Shown here in pieces: positions 8,107 to 13,001 of a DNA stretch of 13,001 nt. Below the pieces are notes generated by a model, which worked only from the letters and a program-made list of their open reading frames with translations, did not search any database and was not told where the DNA came from. The stretch comes from JBJXFK01 sp046155505 (GTDB taxonomy: Bacteria; Planctomycetota; Phycisphaerae; UBA1845; Fen-1342). Location of the stretch: the NCBI GenBank assembly GCA_046155505.1, contig JBJXFK010000174.1, positions 1 through 13,001 on the forward strand, given 5' to 3'. The stretch's first letter is position 1, and each line of letters begins with the position of its first letter. A program made the position numbers and the translations under genes.

Positions 8107-8942
8107 CGTGATCCACTCACCCGTCGGGCGCTGAAAGGGGCATCGAATATTGTTCGGTCGCGTGCATCGCGTTCGCGTTCGCGTACACGCGCCCGACTGC
8201 TAAACGAACTTTGCACGTCCTCGTATGCTCACGGTGCGCACAAATCTCGCGCGAGTCCTTCACACAACGTAAGCCATTCGCAGTCGTCTTACCGCTCATT
8301 GCTGCATTGATTTGAACGACGCAGCGACTCACATTCTAACCTGCCGGTTCGTGCTCGCAATGCCGATCGGCGGTTTCGCGGCGAGCCGAGCGCGAACGCC
8401 ATCCTTCCGTATCTGGGGGCACCGACTGAACTTAGCCAAATCCCGCTGTGCCGGTCTGGCAAGCGACTTGCACATTGGGCGAATCTGCGCGCGGTGCGCA
8501 GAAACGCCGTGAATCGCCAAGCGGGCCAGTAGCTGGAGTGTAACACACAGTGCCAAAAAGAGTTATGGGAAGTTGGGGCCGGCAGCGGAGCACCAGAACG
8601 TCTCCGCACGCAACCGAAGCAACTGGGCAATCCGCCCACGCGTTGGGTTCCGATCACCCATCCCTTCCCCACTCCGCCGGCCCCTTTCGGAAAAATCGGC
8701 CACCGACTTTGATTCCGACCCCGGAAATTGAACAATTTCCTCTGAGCGGAACCGGTATCGGAGAGCGGAAAGAAGCACCACTCACCCAACCCGCGACCGC
8801 ATGGACTCGCGATTCGCGGCATGCGCCGGCTCGGGCCGTCGCCGTCGGCGAACCCAATGCACAGTTACAGCCTCTCGTCGCTGGTCGCCTGCATGGCGAT
8901 ATCCGCTGCAGCGGTCCGCCGTTGCCGCAAAGGAGCTTGCCC
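8107..8942. other. 836-bp intergenic region between divergent genes
   Basis: This contains the upstream regions of both the minus-strand zinc-ribbon/pseudopilin unit and the secreted-protein gene. The frame of the latter is open back to 8550, but that part lacks protein-like composition and would bury the signal peptide. Visible structures: a 9-bp inverted repeat GTCGGGCGC/GCGCCCGAC (8123-8131, 8189-8197), a 7-bp hairpin TCTGCGC/GCGCAGA (8484-8490, 8496-8502) and a perfect palindrome at 8723-8740. No RNA gene or clear promoter was seen. Confidence 0.55.
8723..8740. promoter_or_regulatory. Perfect 18-bp palindrome GGAAATTG-AA-CAATTTCC
   Basis: GGAAATTG (8723-8730) and CAATTTCC (8733-8740) are exact reverse complements with a 2-nt centre. 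The outer arms TTCCG (8713-8717) and CGGAA (8747-8751) also pair. It lies ~200 bp before the GTG start of the secreted-protein gene. It could be an operator or the tip of a palindromic interspersed repeat. Confidence 0.35.
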
Positions 8943-10295
8943 GTGCGTAGTCAGGGATTGCCTCTTAGTCGATCGGGTTTCGGACGCCTGCTGGCGGTCG
9001 GCGCGGGTTCGGTCGCCGCCATGAGCGCCAGCGCCGGCGTGTCGAACGTCGTCATCAATATTCAAGCCTCCAACGCGAGCGGCACGGCGAGCTATCAAGT
9101 CGCCGTTACCAGCGGCACCTGGGACGGTACGCTCAAGAAGTACCGCTACTACCGCAGCAGCGGCCAGGATCTCGTCGACCCGAGCAGTGGCAACGTCGTG
9201 TGCCGGCTGAACTCGGTCGATCTCAATCTGCGCAAATGCTCGCAAGTCGATTTCATCATGAACGCCGACGCCGGCAGCAGCGACACGACCTTTGTCGTCT
9301 CGCTCGCCGATCTCGACTTCGGCCTGATCGATTCGGCGAGCGCACTCGGCAAGGCCTCTTGCTCGATGACGCTGTATGACCGCAACGCCAACGGTGCGCT
9401 CATGACCGCGCTGGGCAGCAGCGGCGCACCGGCGTACACCTCGAAATTCGCCAACGGCGGCGGCGAACAGACGTTCGCCGGCTTGCTGTCGATCATCTCG
9501 ACCAGCGCCGGCGGCACCGCCAACGGCAACCAGAAAGACCCGCCGGTCGGATATCGCGCGGTCGGGGCCGAGGTCAGCGGCATCACCGTTGACATGGGTT
9601 TCGTGGTGTCGTTCGGCGATCGCATCAACGTGAATTCGTCGTTCGATATCAACCCCGACCCTGCCGGCTGCCCCGAAGACGCCGACAGCGATGGCATGCC
9701 CGATTGGCTCGACGGTTGCCCCAACAACGGGCTGAAGACTTCGCCGGGTGCGTGCGGATGTGAACAGGCCGACGCCGACGCCGACGCCGATGGTCTGCTC
9801 GATTGCGATGACAACTGCCCGCAGTTCGCGAATCCCGCACAGGCCGACGCGGATGGCGACGGAATCGGCGACGGGTGCGATTCGCTCGACCAGCAGCCGA
9901 GCACCGACGATAACGACGGCGGTTCGGACGATGGCGGCGGCTCGGGCGGCGGCGGTGGCGCGGATGGCGACGACGACGGCGACGAGGGCGACGGCGATGA
10001 CGGCGCGTCCGGCGATGACGACAAGAAGGACGAAGGCGGCGAGGTCGAAGACGACCCGAGCGCCGACGACGACAAGAAGGACGAGAGCGACGACCCGAAC
10101 AGCGACGGCGGCGGCGAAGACGACGGACAGGAAGTGAGCATCGTCGCCGGCGAGCAGCTTGAAGACATCTTGGGCGAAGTCGCGCCGCTGCTCGCCTCGG
10201 GCAGTTGCGGTGCGGGCATGGCGGGTTTCCTGCCGCTGTTGGCGGTCGGCGTCATCGGCACGCAGGCAGGTCGTGGAGGTCGCCGGCGCAAATGA
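8943..10295 (+). CDS. Secreted protein with thrombospondin type 3 repeats and a Cys/hydrophobic/Arg C-terminal tail
   Basis: The start is the GTG at 8943 with AAAGGAG (8929-8935) 7 nt upstream; only this start places a Sec signal peptide at the N-terminus (RSGFGRLLAVGAGSVAAM, likely cleavage ASA/GVS after residue 31). The product is 450 aa. Residues 32-242 are beta-rich, Ser/Ala/Gly-rich and unrecognised. Residues 243-312 carry Asp/Cys-rich thrombospondin type 3-like repeats (DADSDGMPDWLDGCP, DADGLLDCDDNCP, DADGDGIGDGCD) expected to bind calcium. About 319-395 is a low-complexity Asp/Gly/Glu stretch. The tail has Cys422 in GSCGAGMAG, a hydrophobic segment (FLPLLAVGVIG) and the basic end GRGGRRRK: the three-part layout of C-terminal surface-sorting signals. 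Function is probably at the cell surface. It stands alone, with a terminator after it. Confidence 0.85.
   Translation: MRSQGLPLSRSGFGRLLAVGAGSVAAMSASAGVSNVVINIQASNASGTASYQVAVTSGTWDGTLKKYRYYRSSGQDLVDPSSGNVVCRLNSVDLNLRKCSQVDFIMNADAGSSDTTFVVSLADLDFGLIDSASALGKASCSMTLYDRNANGALMTALGSSGAPAYTSKFANGGGEQTFAGLLSIISTSAGGTANGNQKDPPVGYRAVGAEVSGITVDMGFVVSFGDRINVNSSFDINPDPAGCPEDADSDGMPDWLDGCPNNGLKTSPGACGCEQADADADADGLLDCDDNCPQFANPAQADADGDGIGDGCDSLDQQPSTDDNDGGSDDGGGSGGGGGADGDDDGDEGDGDDGASGDDDKKDEGGEVEDDPSADDDKKDESDDPNSDGGGEDDGQEVSIVAGEQLEDILGEVAPLLASGSCGAGMAGFLPLLAVGVIGTQAGRGGRRRK
9897..10137 (+). repeat. Low-complexity Asp/Gly/Glu-coding region
   Basis: Repeated GAC, GGC and GAT codons encode an acidic stretch with two copies of DDDKKDE (about 10014-10035 and 10066-10087). 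It joins the thrombospondin type 3 repeats to the C-terminal tail, probably as an extended calcium-binding or wall-spanning linker. Length variation between strains would be expected. Confidence 0.75.
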
Positions 10296-10339
10296 CAAAC
10301 TAAGCGTCTGACGCAATTTCCTGGCGTGGATCCACGGGG

Positions 10340-10388
10340 CCGTGAGCGCCGTCCGCAAAGCGGGCGACGCTCGCGGTCGTTTGGTTTT
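10340..10388 (+). terminator. Intrinsic terminator after the secreted-protein gene
   Basis: Positions 10340-10356 and 10360-10376 form a ~17-bp stem with one mismatch and two G-T pairs around an AAA loop. It is followed by GTTTGGTTTT (10379-10388). It lies 45 nt after the stop codon at 10295. The T-run is interrupted by GG, but the overall form fits a rho-independent terminator. Confidence 0.6.
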
Positions 10389-10618
10389 GGCGGATTCAGC
10401 GACGATTGCGCGCAGTGGCCGAGACGGTCGCCATGCGAGCCACGAAGGTCTCGATAACCAAGATGTTCACTCGCGCCCCTCTCGTTGACCACCTTGGGCC
10501 GGCTGGAATGGAGGGCAGGTATTATCGGCCATGGTTGGTGCTGTGCGCATCTTGGCGCGATGCGGGAATCGGTTTGGCGCACAGTGCGTCGCACGCGAAG
10601 AGCGTAGGGCGTTGATAG
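10389..10618. other. Non-coding spacer between the secreted-protein terminator and the RHS fragment
   Basis: I see no gene, RNA or repeat supported in these 230 bases. The + and - genes converge here. Confidence 0.5.
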
Positions 10619-10715
10619 TCAGCTTTCACGCGGTGCCGGCGCGTTGAGCGGAGAGGAACGGAATCTCACGTTGACGAGCAGATTTGCGTCGGCTTGTGAC
10701 AGCAGAACCGTGTGA

Positions 10716-10847
10716 GCCGCGCCTTCCGACACAGCCGAGGCGGCTGTGCCACAAAACACGCGCGGCTCGCCGTAGGCGTCGAACTCGTACCGCTCGACGA
10801 TCGCGCCCGTTTCACTTGTCAAAGAGCAGACGCGGAAATTCGCGTCC
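10716..10847 (-). repeat. Duplicated RHS segment, copy A
   Basis: This 132-bp stretch matches 12870-13001 with no gaps and only four differences (at 10746, 10757, 10782 and 10790), about 97% identity. It encodes the DANFRVCSLTSETGAIVERY region of RHS. Identity stops sharply at its left edge, where the two C-terminal parts differ completely. Confidence 0.95.
10730..10748. repeat. Palindromic CACAGCCG-AGG-CGGCTGTG repeat inside the RHS frame
   Basis: Perfect 8-bp arms with a 3-nt centre. On the coding strand this is part of a GGCACAGCCGCCTCGGCTGTG-like sequence and encodes part of CGTAASAVSEGAA. The same palindrome with one change is at 12884-12902 in the second RHS gene. From memory it resembles an interspersed repeat common in planctomycete intergenic DNA. 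Confidence 0.6.
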
Positions 10848-11012
10848 TGATGATAAAAGTACCGCTGCGACCCGCCGGAATCCAGGCAATCTGAGTTGAT
10901 CGAAACATTCGTATTCCGATCGCGGCACACCGGCTCGTCGATGTACTCGGTCCCCCACACCGTCTGGGCCAGCGTTCGCGGCGTGCCCGCGTTGTCGGTC
11001 TCCTCGACCACC

Positions 11013-11050
11013 CGCCAACTGTGGGATTGGCTTCCAGCCAGTCAGCTTCC
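11013..11050 (-). repeat. Interspersed GGCTGGAAGCC-type repeat carrying the stop codon
   Basis: The minus strand here reads GAAGCTGACTGGCTGGAAGC then CAATCCCACAG. GGCT-GGA-AGCC is a small hairpin. In one frame it gives TGWKPIPQ, in another LEANPTVG, peptide patterns I associate with an interspersed planctomycete repeat. It introduces the TGA that breaks the RHS frame. Exact borders are uncertain. Confidence 0.45.
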
Positions 11051-11329
11051 AAAGCCTTCGACGCGATCGCCGCAGGAAATTCCCGTCACGCCGCCGGCGT
11101 CGGAGCCGGGGACGATGGCGATGCCGGTGTTGGTCACATCCTTGCGAATGCGGCGGTTCAGGCCGTCGTAGGCGTAGAGGGCGACGATGGTCTGCGCGTC
11201 CTCGCGACGGCTGACCTGCACGAGGCGGCTGAGCCAGTCGTACTTGTACTTGAAAACGCCGTCGTCGGTCAGGTTGCCGTTGGCGTCGCTGGTGAGTACC
11301 AAAAGGTACCGTAAGAAACTGAACTCCGG

Positions 11330-11851
11330 TTACTCGGAGCGGCGTTGAGACTTTTGCGCACTGGCTAGCGACGCAGCGGGAATTCCCCGAGCCACCGCTG
11401 GGATAACCTCGGACCCACACTCGGGGCAACGACCGCTTTGATTTCCACGCAGACAGTAGCCGCATTGCGAGCAGACCCCAAATCGCGACTTTTTTCGCCG
11501 TCGGACAAGCGACGCAATAACGATCGGCGAAACGCATATCAAAACCAGGCTCCAAATTGGGGCGACGAACAACGTATGAACCGCCGACTGTCGAAAGTGA
11601 GATTCGCCGCTTGCCAAACCCCGCCAACTTCGTTCGGTCGGGGGAAAGTATAAACTCCAGATCACATCGAGATTCGTATTCGGATGGCAGAACAAGACCC
11701 CGATTTGTCCTGAATCGCAACAGACTGAAACGCGAGTGGACCAAATCGTCGCGCCTGCACTCAAGCGCGCAACGGTGCTCAGCGCGGCGGCGCACGCCAA
11801 TAATCCACCGCACGCCAAAAGCCCGTAGTGCAGAGTAGTCGCCCGCGACAT
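11330..11851 (-). CDS. Two-membrane-segment protein with C-terminal zinc ribbon (173 aa)
   Basis: The ATG at 11851 is preferred over a TTG at 11917 because the first membrane segment then starts near the N-terminus (residues ~8-30, YGLLACGGLLACAAALSTVA). A ~60-residue loop rich in Trp, Ser and Arg follows, then a second segment (~92-116, HTLFVAPIWSLVLICVSPIV), a basic RRRKKSR stop-transfer patch, and a zinc ribbon with Cys127/Cys130 and Cys142/Cys145 in CSQCGYCLRGNQSGRCPECG. This TM-loop-TM-ribbon layout with GYxLRGx..RCPECG is one I associate with planctomycetes; function unknown. The ribbon would be cytoplasmic. It lies 162 bp downstream of the RHS toxin gene and 27 bp upstream of the RHS fragment, the slot where an immunity gene would be expected, but the family occurs elsewhere so this is only a possibility. 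Base composition is lower in GC than the flanking RHS core. Confidence 0.7.
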   Translation of the reverse strand: MSRATTLHYGLLACGGLLACAAALSTVARLSAGATIWSTRVSVCCDSGQIGVLFCHPNTNLDVIWSLYFPPTERSWRGLASGESHFRQSAVHTLFVAPIWSLVLICVSPIVIASLVRRRKKSRFGVCSQCGYCLRGNQSGRCPECGSEVIPAVARGIPAASLASAQKSQRRSE

Positions 11852-12013
11852 TGTCGCCCCGTGAACGGAAACAGCTGTCGATTCTGCCTCGCACGCCACG
11901 CTGGGTGGCTGAACCAATCGTAGTCAATCGCAATCCAGCAAGCGCCCGACTCGACGCGAATGGCCTTGCAAGCGCCTGTTGGCTTTTTTCGCCGTTCGAG
12001 TCGGGTACCGGCG

Positions 12014-13001
12014 TCAGGGGATACCAAAATCTCTTTGAAGGTCACTGGTCATCGTTGGCGACAAATCGTGAGATCTCCAATCTGCGCTTCCGTAGTGGAG
12101 TGCGTGATAGCCCGGAATGAAAGAGTACGCGTCCCAGTGGCCCTGACCGACATAAAACGCCTCGTGCGCAAGTATGTTCGTGAGGTACGCCGAGCGATCG
12201 CGTTCATCATGGACTGTCGCGTCAACTGCATCCATATTGAGATGTGTCCTACGCCCTTTGCTTGATGCAACTGGCGTCTGTGGTCCGGTTCTTTGAATTT
12301 CAATGAACTGCACCTTCTCCAAAGTCGTGATTTTGTAGTCACCGTACTCGTAATAGCCGCCGGTATTCTTATTCACGAGTGATTCAGGTGGGAGGCCGTC
12401 CTTGGCGAGCACGCGGAACAACATGAGCACCTGAATCTCAGCGAGCCCGGCCTTATCGATCATGTCCTGTAACTTTTGCCTGGCGTCCTCCAGTCTGGCT
12501 TCTTCTTTCGGCGTCAAAGGCGAGGTGGCGGGAACATAGACAATCAGAACCATCAATCGGATCGTCACTTCGCCGGTTGATTGATCAACGATCAGTCGCG
12601 GGTGCCGGGAGCGCAGCCAGTTGAAGTACGACCAAGCGGGGCCTTCTCCCGGACAGGCCAATCCCAACGGATCAACTCCCACGTAGACGCGAGTCCGCAC
12701 ATATTCGTACGAATTCATCCCATCCACATACCCCAGCGGATCCCTCTGCATGAACCTCCCCAGCCGGCTGTGCAGCGTGCGGTACCGGTTCTCATGCAGC
12801 CCGCTTTCGTCGTCGCGGCGCAGGCCCTGGTGCAGGTACGGATTGCCGACGGCACTGAACGCCAGCGGGGCCGCGCCTTCCGACACAGCCGAGGCGGCTA
12901 TGCCACAAAAGACGCGCGGCTCGCCGTAGGCGTCGTACTCGTAGCGCTCGACGATCGCGCCCGTTTCACTTGTCAAAGAGCAGACGCGGAAATTCGCGTC
13001 C
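12014..13001 (-). CDS. RHS repeat-associated core domain protein with variable C-terminal (toxin-like) domain, 5' end outside window
   Basis: The frame is open from the right edge, so the N-terminal RHS repeats are missing. The visible part starts in DANFRVCSLTSETGAIVERYEYDAYGEPRVF, followed by the RHS core NPYLHQGLRRDDESGLHENR, GRFMQRDPLGYVDGMNSYEYV (DPLGY at 12728-12742) and the boundary motif DPLGL at 12659-12673. Everything after it (~214 aa) is the variable tip that in RHS proteins is usually a released toxin. It contains a Lys/Glu-rich helix (KEEARLEDARQKLQDMIDKA), a strand-rich part, and LAHEAFYVGQGHWD at 12131-12172, close to a zinc-metallopeptidase HExxH site but with Tyr instead of the second His. 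It ends DLQRDFGIP. The tip is less GC-rich than the core, as is usual for exchanged tips. The product is probably a secreted or surface polymorphic toxin. Its activity is not established. Confidence 0.88.
   Translation of the reverse strand, partial: DANFRVCSLTSETGAIVERYEYDAYGEPRVFCGIAASAVSEGAAPLAFSAVGNPYLHQGLRRDDESGLHENRYRTLHSRLGRFMQRDPLGYVDGMNSYEYVRTRVYVGVDPLGLACPGEGPAWSYFNWLRSRHPRLIVDQSTGEVTIRLMVLIVYVPATSPLTPKEEARLEDARQKLQDMIDKAGLAEIQVLMLFRVLAKDGLPPESLVNKNTGGYYEYGDYKITTLEKVQFIEIQRTGPQTPVASSKGRRTHLNMDAVDATVHDERDRSAYLTNILAHEAFYVGQGHWDAYSFIPGYHALHYGSADWRSHDLSPTMTSDLQRDFGIP
12870..13001 (-). repeat. Duplicated RHS segment, copy B (continues beyond the window)
   Basis: Copy of 10716-10847 with four substitutions in 132 bp and no gaps. 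The match runs up to the last base of the window, so the duplication probably extends further. The 5' flank of the duplicated segment is therefore unknown here. Confidence 0.95.

Larger units (their letters stand above)
10619..11302 (-). pseudogene. Truncated RHS/YD-repeat fragment with in-frame stop
   Basis: Read on the minus strand, RHS homology starts abruptly near 11296 (SDANGNLTDDGVFKYKYDWL, then a second YD repeat YAYDGLNRRIRKDVTN) and has no plausible start; the frame upstream runs into a stop at 11330-11332. TGA at 11042-11044 interrupts the frame. The same frame then continues with HSWRVVEETDNAG and YFYHQDANFRVCSLTSETGA, the RHS core just before the toxin tip. After 10716 the sequence leaves RHS homology and ends in a 31-aa Ser/Asn/Pro-rich tail with TGA at 10619-10621. 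The DPLGL boundary motif and a toxin domain are missing. It resembles a decayed, displaced copy of the RHS gene to its right (132 bp are 97% identical). Translation of the distal half from a GTG at 11011 cannot be excluded. Confidence 0.75.

Noticed and set aside
8169..8192. GCGTTC-type short repeats (possible regulatory iterons)
   Set aside because: Only two to three imperfect copies, consistent with chance in GC-rich DNA.
8550..8942. 131-codon N-terminal extension of the secreted protein
   Set aside because: Composition is not protein-like and the extension would place the signal peptide internally; the GTG at 8943 has an AAAGGAG site 7 nt upstream.
9669..9878. EF-hand interpretation of the Asp-rich repeats
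   Set aside because: The regular Cys spacing and DxDxDGxxDxxDxCP pattern fit thrombospondin type 3 repeats better than helix-loop-helix EF-hands.
8865..10358. Long reverse frames (~480-500 codons) opposite the secreted-protein gene
   Set aside because: Val/Ala/Ile-rich or Ser/Pro-rich mirror images of the Asp/Gly-coding strand; the forward frame has a signal peptide, known repeats and a terminator.
10812..11933. 373-codon reverse frame across the RHS fragment and the two-TM gene
   Set aside because: Arg/Gln/His-rich shadow in another frame; RHS and zinc-ribbon motifs lie in the other frames.

Overview
This 13 kb stretch of GC-rich bacterial DNA most likely comes from a planctomycete (Planctomycetota, perhaps Phycisphaerae-like). 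No marker gene proves this. The pointers are a pseudopilin with an H-X9-DG motif beside a small membrane-anchored zinc-ribbon protein, a two-membrane-segment protein ending in a GYxLRGN-type zinc ribbon, a secreted thrombospondin-type-3 protein with a Cys/hydrophobic/Arg tail, RHS proteins, and several short interspersed repeats (AGCGCAAGCGAGTGA-like, GGCACAGCCGCCTCGGCTGTG-like, GGCTGGAAGCC-like) that I associate with planctomycete genomes.

Layout. 1-400 holds the possible 3' end of a gene, a degenerate ~38-bp repeat block, and a 108-bp MITE-like element inserted in one repeat copy with a GCCA duplication. 400-940 is non-coding, with a palindrome, a strong hairpin and a candidate promoter. 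940-3051 (+) is a two-gene unit: a 591-aa lipoprotein of unknown function and a 96-aa unknown protein. 3399-5240 (+) is GTP-dependent PEP carboxykinase, followed by a hairpin and a 104-nt tract with no A on the top strand. 5481-6800 (+) is UDP-glucose 6-dehydrogenase, converging on a minus-strand pair (8106 down to 6918): a zinc-ribbon membrane protein overlapping a pseudopilin. 8107-8942 is largely non-coding. 8943-10295 (+) is the secreted calcium-binding-repeat protein, ending in a terminator-like hairpin. 10619-13001 (-) is an RHS locus, read right to left: the 3' end of an RHS gene with a ~214-aa variable C-terminal domain, a two-membrane-segment zinc-ribbon protein, then a truncated RHS fragment with an in-frame stop.

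Function. PEPCK (gluconeogenesis/anaplerosis) and UDP-glucose dehydrogenase (UDP-glucuronate for polysaccharides) are ordinary core metabolism. The rest concerns the cell surface: lipoprotein, pseudopilin, secreted protein and polymorphic-toxin-like RHS. The best leads are the RHS region (a near-HExxH site with Tyr in place of the second His, a 97% identical 132-bp duplication, palindromic repeats inside reading frames), the MITE with its restorable target site, and the Cys-containing C-terminal tail. I found no tRNA, rRNA, CRISPR array or transposase. Family names come from reading the sequence; no database search was run.
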